Part shown: piece after piece, positions 44,502-52,743 of the stretch
Layout of the letters: every line of letters begins with the position of its first letter
How positions within the stretch are numbered: the stretch's first letter is position 1
Source of the DNA: GCA-003244245 sp036266995
GTDB lineage: Bacteria; Actinomycetota; Actinomycetes; Mycobacteriales; Pseudonocardiaceae
Assembly (NCBI GenBank): GCA_036266995.1
Contig: DATAWX010000201.1
Span: forward strand, 1 to 64,000
Length of the DNA stretch: 64,000 nucleotides
Direction of reading: 5' to 3'
The notes under the pieces: model-generated
The model's database searches: none
What the model was told of the DNA's origin: nothing
What the model saw: only the letters and a program-made list of their open reading frames with translations
Made by a program: the position numbers and the translations under genes

Positions 44502-44773
44502 CTCTTTGCCCAACCGGCGGCCCTCCACCGGTTCATCATCGCACTGACGCCGCCGACAGTCCGATGCGATCCGCGCCCGCGTGGCCGGCCGCTGCCCAGC
44601 AGTTCAGACTCTGATCAGAGCAAGCCCCTTAACTAACATGGCTCTCTGAACAGGAATGAAGTTGGCGCAGAACGGGGCGAGCGTGGTCGTCCCCGGAAAT
44701 GGTCGTTTGCGACCTAACCACGAACGGTCTTGGTCAATCCGAGTTCACCCAGCCGGTCACGGCCGGTTCGCTG

Positions 44774-45694
44774 CTACCTACCCGCGGCTGGCTTCCCTTC
44801 GGCCTGCTGCGCCCGCTGCCCTTCGGCTCGGGCGGTGATCAGCAGACTGGACTGCATCGGCTGCAGGATCGTCTCGTCTAGTGGCCTTCGGTACTGCTCC
44901 GCGACTGCGGCCGCCCGCGCGGTAGACACTGCCCACCCCTGATCGGCCAGCCACTCCGCCGGGTCGTAGTGCTGATTACCCGGCCATAGCTCGGCCATAT
45001 CGAAGCCGAACCGCTCGGCCATGTCCTGGAACATCGGTTCGCGCAGCAGGGTCGCCACGTCTCCGTTGATGTGTTCTATCGCGATCTGGCTGCCGGCTGC
45101 GGATAGTTCGTGCACCCGCGTGAGGAGGTTGTCCTTCGCGTCGTCGGGCAGGAATGGCAGCAGTCCCTCGGCCAACCAAGCCGTCGGGCGCCGCGGGTGG
45201 AAACCGCCCTGCAGCAACGCCGCCGGCCAATCCTCGCGGAGATCGACTGCCACAGTGCGGCGGTGGCAGCGGGACTGCGCGCCCTGCTCGGTCAGTACGC
45301 GGTCCTTGAACTGCACCACCTTGGGTGCGTCCAGCTCGTAGACCGTCGTTCCGGGGAGCCAATCCAGCCGGAAGGCGCGAGTGTCCAGACCGGCCGCGAG
45401 GAGCACCACCTGGTCGATGCCGGCTGCTGAAGCGAAGGCGAAGAACTCGTCGAAAAAGCGGGAACGCACCCCCAGGTAGGTGGCCATTGACGCCCACGGG
45501 ATCGCGGAATCCTCATTGGCGTACGGGCGGGTGGGCATCGGGACCGGCGATCTTGCCGCGTGCACGAAGGCTTCCGCGTACGGGTCGGTGACCAGGCCGT
45601 CATGGCGGTGTGTCTCCATCGCCCGGCCGGCGGCCACCGCGAGTGCGGTGATGCCAACCCCGGTGACGATGTCCCATTGCGCATGCTGGTTCAT
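44774..45694 (-). CDS. PPM/LCMT-type SAM methyltransferase
   Basis: A 306-residue class I methyltransferase of the leucine carboxyl methyltransferase-like family (TIGR00027 type): GRAMETHRHDGLVTDPYAEA, VRSRFFDEFF, QVVLLAAGLDTRAFRLDWLP (SAM motif) and VYELDAPKVVQFK. Enzymes of this group O-methylate carboxyl or hydroxyl groups in secondary metabolites. Its start overlaps the asnB stop by four bases, so it is translated with asnB. A role in tailoring a peptide or a precursor is possible; the substrate is unknown. Confidence 0.88.
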   Translation of the reverse strand: MNQHAQWDIVTGVGITALAVAAGRAMETHRHDGLVTDPYAEAFVHAARSPVPMPTRPYANEDSAIPWASMATYLGVRSRFFDEFFAFASAAGIDQVVLLAAGLDTRAFRLDWLPGTTVYELDAPKVVQFKDRVLTEQGAQSRCHRRTVAVDLREDWPAALLQGGFHPRRPTAWLAEGLLPFLPDDAKDNLLTRVHELSAAGSQIAIEHINGDVATLLREPMFQDMAERFGFDMAELWPGNQHYDPAEWLADQGWAVSTARAAAVAEQYRRPLDETILQPMQSSLLITARAEGQRAQQAEGKPAAGR

Positions 45695-47556
45695 GTAGTG
45701 CTCCTTGCGCTCGACAGGTCAAGGCGGGCGCCGGTCTCGGTGATCCAGTCGTGCAGCGTGAGGACAAGCTCGGCGCTGCGCCGTTGCGCGTCGAGGCTGA
45801 CCGCGCCGATCGGGCTGTCCAACAGGGTGCGCACCCGCTGGGCATCGAGTAGGTCGAGCACCGGAGAGGTGCCGTCGGCGACGAGCTTGTCCAGCTGATC
45901 GCGCAGCGCGAGCTCGTAGGAGGGGTCCTGGGTCGACGGGTAGGGGCTCTTGCGCCGCTGTGCGATCGAGGCCGGCAGCACGTCGGTCACGGCGGCGCGG
46001 AGCAGGCTCTTCTCCCTGCCGTCGAATGTCTTGAACGACCAAGGAGTGTTGAACACGTACTGCACCAGCCGGTGGTCGCAGAACGGCACCCGCACCTCCA
46101 GCCCACTGGCCATGCTCATCCGGTCCTTGCGGTCCAACAGGAACTGCACGAACCGGGTCAGGTGCAGGTAACACACCTCCCGCATCCGGCGTTCCAGCGG
46201 ATCAGTGGTACCGGCGTGTGGCACCTCGGCCAGCGCGCTGCGATAGCTATCGGCCCGGTACCCCGGAATGTCCAAAGACGACACCAGCTCGTCGGTGAAC
46301 AGGGTCTGCCGCGGTTGGGCCTCGGGATTCCCCAGCGCCGCCAACCAAGGGAAGGTATCGGCGTGCGCGGCCGCATCGTGAAACCACCGGTAGCCGCCGA
46401 ATACCTCGTCGGCGGATTCCCCGGACAGGGCCACCGTCGAGCGGGCCCGGATAGCGGCGAACAGCAGATAGAGGGACGTGAACATGTCCCCGCCGTACGG
46501 AAGGTCACTGGCGCGCACCACCGCAGCCCGGTGTGCCGGATCCATCAGCTCCGACGTCGACAGCACGATGTCGGTGTGATCGGCGCCGACGTGCCGGGCC
46601 AGCTCGTGCACGAACGGCGCATCGGGGGTGTTGCGCATCGGATCGGCGGTGAAGTTGTCGGCGTAGCCGGTGAAGTCCACTGCGAACGAGCGCACCGCAC
46701 CTCGGCCGGCCGCGGCGAGCTGGCGGGCCGCGAGCGCGGTGACCGCGGAGGAGTCCAGCCCTCCCGACAGCAGGGTGCACAGCGGCACGTCGGAGATCAG
46801 CTGGCGACTCACGATGTCGTCGAGCAGTCCGCGCACGGTCGCTACAGTCGTGTCGAGGTCATCGGTGTGCTCGTGGGCCTCCAGCTTCCAGTACCGGCGC
46901 ACGGTGATGCCCTGGCGGTTGACCCGTAATAAGGAGCCCGGCCGTAGCTCGCGTAGATCCCGGTACACCGCCTGCTCGGGGTTCTTGACGAACGCCAGGA
47001 TCTCCCGCAGGCCGTTGGCGTCGACCACCGGTTCGATCAGCGGGTTGGCGAAGATGGCTTTCGGCTCCGAACCGAACAGCAGCCCGTCCTCGGTCTCGGC
47101 GTAGTACAGCGGTTTGATGCCCATCCGGTCGCGCACCAGCAACAGCTGCTCGGCCTCGGTATCCCACAGCGCGAAGGCGTACATCCCATTGAGCCGCTCG
47201 GCGAAGTCCTCACCCCACTGAAGGTAGGCGTGCAGCACCACCTCGGTGTCGCTTTCGGTGTGGAACCGGTGCCCGTAGCCGGCCAGCACGGCGCGCAGCT
47301 CCTGGTAGTTGTAGACCTCGCCGCTGTAGGTCAGCACCGCGACCGTGCGCCCGTCGGCGTCGACACTCATCGGTTGGCGACCACCCTCGATATCGATCAC
47401 CGACAGTCGGCGGTGGCCCAGGGCCACGTGCGGGCCGATCCACAATCCCTGCGCGTCCGGGCCGCGGCAGGCCATGGTGGCCACCATCTGGGCCAGCACA
47501 GGCTGCTGGGCACGTAGGTCACGGGCGTAGTCCACCCAGCCAGTAATGCCGCACAT
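45691..47556 (-). CDS. asnB: Asparagine synthetase B-like amidotransferase
   Basis: A 621-residue glutamine-dependent asparagine synthetase. The start is placed at MCGITGWVDYA because Cys2 must become the amino-terminal nucleophile of the glutaminase domain; the frame is open three codons further. RGPDAQG and YSGEVYNYQELR belong to the glutaminase domain, and the synthetase domain has the pyrophosphate loop LLSGGLDSSAVTALA and ALSGESADEVFGGYRWFHDA. Homologues occur both as housekeeping enzymes and as amidating enzymes in peptide pathways. Coupling with a methyltransferase and a palindrome shared with the exporter suggest a pathway-linked copy. Confidence 0.93.
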   Translation of the reverse strand: MCGITGWVDYARDLRAQQPVLAQMVATMACRGPDAQGLWIGPHVALGHRRLSVIDIEGGRQPMSVDADGRTVAVLTYSGEVYNYQELRAVLAGYGHRFHTESDTEVVLHAYLQWGEDFAERLNGMYAFALWDTEAEQLLLVRDRMGIKPLYYAETEDGLLFGSEPKAIFANPLIEPVVDANGLREILAFVKNPEQAVYRDLRELRPGSLLRVNRQGITVRRYWKLEAHEHTDDLDTTVATVRGLLDDIVSRQLISDVPLCTLLSGGLDSSAVTALAARQLAAAGRGAVRSFAVDFTGYADNFTADPMRNTPDAPFVHELARHVGADHTDIVLSTSELMDPAHRAAVVRASDLPYGGDMFTSLYLLFAAIRARSTVALSGESADEVFGGYRWFHDAAAHADTFPWLAALGNPEAQPRQTLFTDELVSSLDIPGYRADSYRSALAEVPHAGTTDPLERRMREVCYLHLTRFVQFLLDRKDRMSMASGLEVRVPFCDHRLVQYVFNTPWSFKTFDGREKSLLRAAVTDVLPASIAQRRKSPYPSTQDPSYELALRDQLDKLVADGTSPVLDLLDAQRVRTLLDSPIGAVSLDAQRRSAELVLTLHDWITETGARLDLSSARSTT

Positions 47557-47586
47557 CGCGCCCACCCCATCACGGTTCGTTGTTTA

Positions 47587-47601
47587 GTTAGCGTTGCTAA
47601 C
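47587..47601 (-). promoter_or_regulatory. GTTAGC-N3-GCTAAC palindrome before asnB
   Basis: A perfect 6-bp inverted repeat with 3-bp spacer lies 30 bp before the asnB start, in the region divergent from the GGDEF/EAL gene. Read on the minus strand it is TGTTAGC-AAC-GCTAAC, matching the site before the MFS gene at 33298. Likely operator. Confidence 0.55.
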
Positions 47602-47780
47602 ATCCAGGGTCCCTCGCGGTACCGTCCGCAGCCATGGCCAGACGGGTGGCGCGAAGTGATCTCCATCACGAGGGACGTAATATCGGCCAGCAACCAACCG
47701 ACCTGCGCCACCGACGCGACCATCCCGGCCCGCGCCGCTCCTGGTCAGAGTGCAAAACGGTAGAAGGTAAACCAGCGAGA

Positions 47781-49949
47781 ATGAGTCGCACGGATCGCGA
47801 GGTGTTCGCCCGGCGATGGGCAGACGAGATCGTCGGCGCGAGCTACGTGTCCATGGAACCCGACGAGATCGTGGCGCACCTGCTCGGGCTTACCCACCAG
47901 CTGGTCGAGGCGGCGCTGGCCACCGAGTTCGACCCCTCGATCGGGCGCCGGATCGGCGTCGACCTGGTCGGTGCGCATTTCACCGGCACCGAGACGCTCG
48001 GCGCGACGGTGGCGTTCATCGTCGAGCGGTTGCCGGATCTGCTCGACCAGATCCCCCAGGGGATCGACATCGCCGGCCGAGTTGCCCGGCTGACCGGCAA
48101 CATCGCTGCTGGTTACGCCAGCGCGCTGCGCGAGCGCAGCCTTGATGAGCAGGACTCGATCTACCGGGCTGGGCTGCGCGCGCGCAGGCAGGCTGAACAC
48201 GCATTGACGGCCAGTGAGGCGCGCTTCCGAGGAGTGTTTCACTCGTCTCCGGTGGCGATCGCGATCAGCGAACCCGACGGCCGGATCATCCAAACCAATC
48301 GTTCGCTCGACGACACTCTTGGATACTCCCCTGGTGAGTTGCTCGGACGCGAGCTGACCGAGCTGTTCTCCGCAGAGGACCGGCCCATCGTGGAGGAGCG
48401 CTACCGCGGTCTGACGACCGGTCGGGATACGCGGTTCCGGGTCCGGTTTCCGCTGCGCCTTGCCGATGGTGAGGCCGCGATGATCTACCTGGACGCCACG
48501 GTGCTGCTCGACGACGAGCAGGTGCCCCAGTGCATCGTGACGATGATCGATGACATCACCGATCTGCGCCTGATCGAGCAGCAGCTGAACCACCAGGCGC
48601 TGCACGACGTGCAGACCGGTCTGCCGAACCGGCAGTACTTCGTCACGCACCTGGAGAAAGTGCTCGGGCAGCTCGATCCGTCAGCCGTGGTCACGCTGAT
48701 GCACCTCGATCTGGACGGCTTCTCAGCGATCAACGACGGGCTGGGCCACGACGCCGGCGAACGGCTGCTGGACGTAGTGGCCAGGCGGCTGGAATGGGTG
48801 GTCGCCGACCAACAGGCGATGGTCGCCAGGCTCGGCGCTGACGAGTACGCCATCCTCATCGAACCCGGGGATTCGGTCCTGGACGTCGGTGCCTTCGCCG
48901 AAATAATCAACACCGAGCTGGCCGAGCCCTTCTACATCGACGGGATCGGGGTGGCGGTCACCGCCACCATCGGCATCGTGCAGCGCCGGGTTGCCGCGAC
49001 CTCGGCCGAGGAGCTGATGGGCGCCGCGAGCGCCACTCTGCGCCGCATCCGCGGCCGAGGCAAGCGGCAGTGGACCCTGTTCGACCCTGAGATCGATGCC
49101 GCGAACCGGGCGAAGCTCAAGCTGGCCGCGGCGATGCCCGGCGCCCTGGAGACCGGCGAGCTGCAGGTGACATTCCAGCCGGTGGTCATGCTCAACGGCG
49201 GCCGGCTGGTCGGCGTCGAGGCGGCGCTGAGCTGGCAGCATCCCCAGCTCGGCAGGCTTTCCAACGAACAGTGCGTGCAGGCCGCGGAGCGCACCGGCGT
49301 CGTGCACGAGGTCGGTCAGTGGCTGCTGCGTACCGCCGCTGCGCAAGCCGTGTCCTGGCGTGAGCGCATCGGTGCCGGTGTGCCACCAGTGATGATCAAT
49401 CTCACGCCGTCCCAGACGCAGGACCCCGACCTGGTGGCGAGGGTCAGAGCGGTTCTGCAGGAGACCGGCCTGGCGCCCGGCGAACTGGAGCTGCGGGCAC
49501 CGCTGGCAGCCATCCGCACGGCCACTGGTGAACTCACCGACGAAGGTGGCGGGCAGGCCGAGGACAACCTGCGCGTGCTCACCGAGTTGGGCGTGCGCGC
49601 CGGACTCTACGACTTCGGTGGCGGCATCCGCGGGCTGCGCTGCGTGGCGGACCTCCCGGTCTGCGTGCTGCGAATCGCCCAGCCGCTGTCTCACCAGCTA
49701 GCCGAGGATTCGTCCCGGATCATGGCGCAGGCGGCGCAGGCGTTGGTGCACATCCTCCGCGGCACCGGGGTCGACGTGGTCGCTCCGGTGGACAGCGCCG
49801 AGCAGGCCGCGGACTGGGCGCATATCGGCGCGAACTGGGCAATTGGCGCGCTGTTCGGCCCACCAGGCCCAGCCCAGCGTATCGAGCTCCTGCTCGAAAG
49901 GGCGGCGATTCCTGACCCCGCACAGCCCACGCCCAATGTCAGGAATTGA
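47781..49949 (+). CDS. PAS-GGDEF-EAL protein with degenerate catalytic motifs
   Basis: A 722-residue cyclic-di-GMP type signalling protein. An amino-terminal helical domain (1-140) precedes a PAS domain (about 145-270; SPVAIAISEPDGRIIQTN), a GGDEF domain (about 285-445) and an EAL domain (about 460-710). The GGDEF motif reads GADEY, with LDLDGFSAINDGLGHDAGE intact around the metal site. The EAL motif is VEAALSWQHPQLG (Leu lost), and the metal-binding DDFG is YDFG, so the phosphodiesterase half is very probably inactive and may bind c-di-GMP as a sensor. The ATG at 47781 is favoured over an upstream start without binding site. Confidence 0.9.
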   Translation: MSRTDREVFARRWADEIVGASYVSMEPDEIVAHLLGLTHQLVEAALATEFDPSIGRRIGVDLVGAHFTGTETLGATVAFIVERLPDLLDQIPQGIDIAGRVARLTGNIAAGYASALRERSLDEQDSIYRAGLRARRQAEHALTASEARFRGVFHSSPVAIAISEPDGRIIQTNRSLDDTLGYSPGELLGRELTELFSAEDRPIVEERYRGLTTGRDTRFRVRFPLRLADGEAAMIYLDATVLLDDEQVPQCIVTMIDDITDLRLIEQQLNHQALHDVQTGLPNRQYFVTHLEKVLGQLDPSAVVTLMHLDLDGFSAINDGLGHDAGERLLDVVARRLEWVVADQQAMVARLGADEYAILIEPGDSVLDVGAFAEIINTELAEPFYIDGIGVAVTATIGIVQRRVAATSAEELMGAASATLRRIRGRGKRQWTLFDPEIDAANRAKLKLAAAMPGALETGELQVTFQPVVMLNGGRLVGVEAALSWQHPQLGRLSNEQCVQAAERTGVVHEVGQWLLRTAAAQAVSWRERIGAGVPPVMINLTPSQTQDPDLVARVRAVLQETGLAPGELELRAPLAAIRTATGELTDEGGGQAEDNLRVLTELGVRAGLYDFGGGIRGLRCVADLPVCVLRIAQPLSHQLAEDSSRIMAQAAQALVHILRGTGVDVVAPVDSAEQAADWAHIGANWAIGALFGPPGPAQRIELLLERAAIPDPAQPTPNVRN

Positions 49950-50337
49950 TGGTCAGGGACAGCACCTCGACTGGCCGGTTGAATTGCTCCGACTGCCCTG
50001 GAGCGAACGATCGGAAGATGATCGGGAGGCTTGGCTGATCACGGTACTGGAATGAGCCTGAATGTGCGCCGGACCCAAACCGGGTCACATTGAGTAGATC
50101 GATCGTTTCGGTGCCGGTGTCCGTGTAGCACACCGGACCTCCACCGGGAGTGATGGTTCCTGGCGTGCTGAACTTGACATAGCCGTCAAACTGCGGCGTT
50201 TGGCAGTACACGCTGTGCACGTCGCCGGCGGGTGGCGCGTCAGCGGTCACTGCAGCCCACACGGTCGCGGTTAGGCCACAGGTGAGAACCACAGCCAGGC
50301 CCGCGCCACTGAATGCGGTGAGGCGTCGTGTCGTCAT
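49939..50337 (-). CDS. Small secreted protein, unknown
   Basis: A 132-residue protein with a Sec signal peptide (MTTRRLTAF, then hydrophobic SGAGLAVVLTCGLTATVWA) and a mature part rich in beta-type sequence (DGYVKFSTPGTITPGGGPVC, IDLLNVTRFGSGAHSGSFQY). Two Cys in the mature part could form a disulfide. GGGAG precedes the ATG. It lies downstream of the Gly-rich gene on the same strand, separated by a strong hairpin, and its end overlaps the GGDEF/EAL gene by 11 bp. I do not recognise a family. Confidence 0.75.
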   Translation of the reverse strand: MTTRRLTAFSGAGLAVVLTCGLTATVWAAVTADAPPAGDVHSVYCQTPQFDGYVKFSTPGTITPGGGPVCYTDTGTETIDLLNVTRFGSGAHSGSFQYRDQPSLPIIFRSFAPGQSEQFNRPVEVLSLTINS

Positions 50338-50408
50338 CACACTGTCTCCCGTAGGGGAGGGTGTCACTGTCCGTGACCTTCGGGGAAGACTGTGGCAGCG
50401 TGCCGAGA

Positions 50409-50451
50409 TGCCACGGATGGCAACTTTGCTGGAAAGTTGCCATCCGTGGCA
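50409..50451 (-). terminator. Perfect 19-bp hairpin after the Gly-rich gene
   Basis: A perfect 19-bp inverted repeat (50409-50427 with 50433-50451) with a 5-nt loop lies between the Gly-rich gene and the secreted-protein gene. It should end or limit transcription of the former. No U-tract follows. Its length and perfection are exceptional for the window; a small mobile repeat is an alternative reading. Confidence 0.65.
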
Positions 50452-50508
50452 CATGCTCCGCAGATTTATTGTCCCCTTCAAGCGGCTGCTGGTAAAGAAA
50501 CAAACCAC

Positions 50509-50826
50509 TTAGCTGTGCACGGCTCCGCCGTCGCCGCCATTGGCGCTACCGCCATCGCCACCGACGCCGTCACCGGCGCTGTTGGTCTGGTCACCGAACA
50601 GGTTGATATTCAAGAGATTGATGCCGAGGCCGCCCCGGCCGGTGCCGCCGTCGCCACCGACGCCGCCGTCGCCACCCCGGCCGCCGCCGTCACCGCCGCC
50701 GTCACCGCCATGGCCACCGCCGCCCTGGCCGCAGCCACCGGTGTTGAACAGGGACAAGACGGTTCTGGTGGGGAGTAGCTCCACGTGCTGGCCGTCAACC
50801 TCGGCGAAGCTGAGTGTCTCAGTCAT
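50509..50826 (-). CDS. Gly-rich small protein with a leader-like amino end (RiPP-like)
   Basis: A 105-residue protein. The first 28 residues look like a conserved leader (MTETLSFAEVDGQHVELLPT, then RTVLSLFN), followed by a Cys-containing Gly-rich tract GGCGQGGGGHGGDGGGDGGG, repeated GGDGG units, a short aliphatic stretch (LGINLLNINLFGDQTN) and a second GGDGG tract ending in AVHS. The ATG follows AAGGAGG at seven bases, an excellent start. It could be a RiPP precursor (compare Gly-rich microcin-type precursors) or a structural surface protein; there is no signal peptide and no modifying enzyme directly adjacent. Not a member of a family I can name. Confidence 0.75.
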   Translation of the reverse strand: MTETLSFAEVDGQHVELLPTRTVLSLFNTGGCGQGGGGHGGDGGGDGGGRGGDGGVGGDGGTGRGGLGINLLNINLFGDQTNSAGDGVGGDGGSANGGDGGAVHS

Positions 50827-51117
50827 CAAATCCTCCTTAGGGGCCCGTGTGGGCCGGCAACAGCGCGCCGCATCGACGGCAGTGTCGATTCGACTAATCG
50901 CAACAATGGCCGGAGGAAGTTTACTTGACAAGATGCACGCACCCCTATCTTCCAATGCCGATGCGTACGGTGAGTTCGATTCAAAATTACTTAGTCGGGC
51001 GCGAAAAGTTCTGAGACTCAAGTAACAGCTACGTGGTTCCCGAGACCGACTACGTAGGCGCGAAGATTGACGCAGCCCGGTTTTCTCAGCTGCGCTGACA
51101 CGTCGGATCCGGCCCGA

Positions 51118-52212
51118 TCAACACCTTCGGCTCCGGGCGAGGAAGAACCGGACCATCTCGGCGGACGCGTCGGGACCCTTCGGGTCGGTGTAGGACCCGG
51201 TCGGGCTGCCGCCGAACCACGCGTGTCCACCGCCGTGCACCGTCCAGGACTCGGCGAGGACCGCACCTTCGCGGTCGGTATGCACGGACCGGGTGCAGGC
51301 ATGGCCGGTTCGCCCGTCGATGTGCGTTGTGTGCGACACCGAGGTGTCGGCCGTGGCCAGCCGGGCGGCGACGAGTTTCTCCGCGTTCACCGGCGCCACG
51401 ATCTGGTCGCGGTCACCGTGGAAGACGATCATCGGAACCCGGCCTCCCGGGGCCGGTGAGCCGCCCGTCCGCATGGCGGCGAAGGCCGACGTGACGTCGT
51501 GCGCCGCGCGGTAGCCGATCCCGGAATGCACCCCGGCCCCGGCGTAGAGCTCCGGGTGGGTCGCGGCCATCACCACCGCCATCGCGCCGCCGGCGGACAG
51601 CCCGGCGACGTATACCCGGTCGGGCTCGACCGCGAGGTTGGCCATGATCTGGCGGGTGATACCGGCGATGATCGCCGGCTCTCCGGCGCCGGCCTGCTGG
51701 TCGGCGGGGGAGAACCAGTTCCAGTAGCCGCCGTTGTTGGCCGCGCCGGACTGTTGCGGGTACGCGACGAGAAACGTGTGTTGCTCGGCGAGCTCGTTCA
51801 TCCGGGTACCGGCAGCGAAGTCGGCGGCGTCCTGCTTGCCGCCGTGCAGCATCACAACCAGGGGCACCGGTGCCCCGGAGTAGCCGGTGGGGATGTAGAG
51901 GTCATAGCTCCTGGTCCCGGCCGGCTCGGTGTGGCTGAGGTGGCGGGTCTCGCCGCCAGGGACGGCTGAATCCGGGGTCGTGTGCCGGGCGGTGCGCAGG
52001 TCGGCCAGCCTACCGAGCAGGCCCGCACCCGGTTTTCCGGTCAGCGCGTCGCGCAGCTTGTCGAGCCGGATGTGCTGGCCGTGCGGCCCAGCGGTCGGGG
52101 CGGGCGGTGCGGCGCCGAGCGTGCGCTGCAGGAGCGCAGACGCCTCCGCCAGCTGCCCTGCGCGGGTGAGCCTCAATGCTTCGGACATGCCGGCGATGCG
52201 ATGGTCGTCCAT
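51118..52212 (-). CDS. PHB depolymerase-family esterase
   Basis: A 364-residue alpha/beta hydrolase of the poly(3-hydroxybutyrate) depolymerase/LpqC type: RSYDLYIPTGYSGAPVPLVV, MLHGGKQDAADFAAGTRMNE, the lipase box YVAGLSAGGAMA and GGGHAWFGGS with the catalytic His. The first 110 residues are a helical extension without a signal peptide. The start MDDHRIAGM is chosen since AAAGG lies before it. It follows the ribbon-helix-helix gene by 70 bp on the same strand, an arrangement I recall from other actinobacteria, so that regulator probably controls it. Confidence 0.9.
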   Translation of the reverse strand: MDDHRIAGMSEALRLTRAGQLAEASALLQRTLGAAPPAPTAGPHGQHIRLDKLRDALTGKPGAGLLGRLADLRTARHTTPDSAVPGGETRHLSHTEPAGTRSYDLYIPTGYSGAPVPLVVMLHGGKQDAADFAAGTRMNELAEQHTFLVAYPQQSGAANNGGYWNWFSPADQQAGAGEPAIIAGITRQIMANLAVEPDRVYVAGLSAGGAMAVVMAATHPELYAGAGVHSGIGYRAAHDVTSAFAAMRTGGSPAPGGRVPMIVFHGDRDQIVAPVNAEKLVAARLATADTSVSHTTHIDGRTGHACTRSVHTDREGAVLAESWTVHGGGHAWFGGSPTGSYTDPKGPDASAEMVRFFLARSRRC

Positions 52213-52282
52213 GGGAGCCCTTTCGGGGTGCGACGTCGAGGTCGACCGGCCAGCCGGCCGGCGCCGTGCGATTGCTGCTGTT

Positions 52283-52681
52283 TCAGGTGGTGGTGCGGGG
52301 GGCGAGGGCCGCCTTGACCGCCCGCGACGCCCGGAAGGCGCCGAGGACCTCGACGGAGGCGATTGTCGCCAATGCGAGCTCGGGGCTGACATCGTCGGCA
52401 ACGGTCGCCAGCCCGAGGACGCGCAGCTCGATCGTCTGCCCCGTGTTGCGCAGTTCCTCCAGGTCACGGCGGCTGAGATGGTGCGTACCGAGGGTCAACG
52501 TCCGGCGCGCCACCGTGTCGTTCACCGCGGCTGCCCGGCTCTCGAGTTGGCGCCGGATCGCCGTGCGGATGAAGTCTGTGCGGTTGGCGTAGAAACCCTC
52601 GTCGACGAGCAGATCGATCTGGCCGAGGTCGACCAACCCGACGTTGATAGTGATCTTCTCGCTCTTGTCTACCTCAGCCAT
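52283..52681 (-). CDS. CopG-like ribbon-helix-helix regulator
   Basis: A 132-residue protein whose first 50 residues are a ribbon-helix-helix DNA-binding domain (KITINVGLVDLGQIDLLVDE, then GFYANRTDFIRTAIRRQL). The rest (TLTLGTHHLSRRDLEELRNT, ELALATIASVEVLGAFRAS) is specific to the version found before PHB depolymerase-like genes. GGAGAGAG lies upstream of the ATG at 52681. Likely autoregulator and regulator of the downstream esterase. Confidence 0.87.
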   Translation of the reverse strand: MAEVDKSEKITINVGLVDLGQIDLLVDEGFYANRTDFIRTAIRRQLESRAAAVNDTVARRTLTLGTHHLSRRDLEELRNTGQTIELRVLGLATVADDVSPELALATIASVEVLGAFRASRAVKAALAPRTTT

Positions 52682-52743
52682 GAGGCGCTCTCTCTCTCCA
52701 TCCTGACACCAGTCTATCACCATCCCACAGGATGGCAAGCGGG

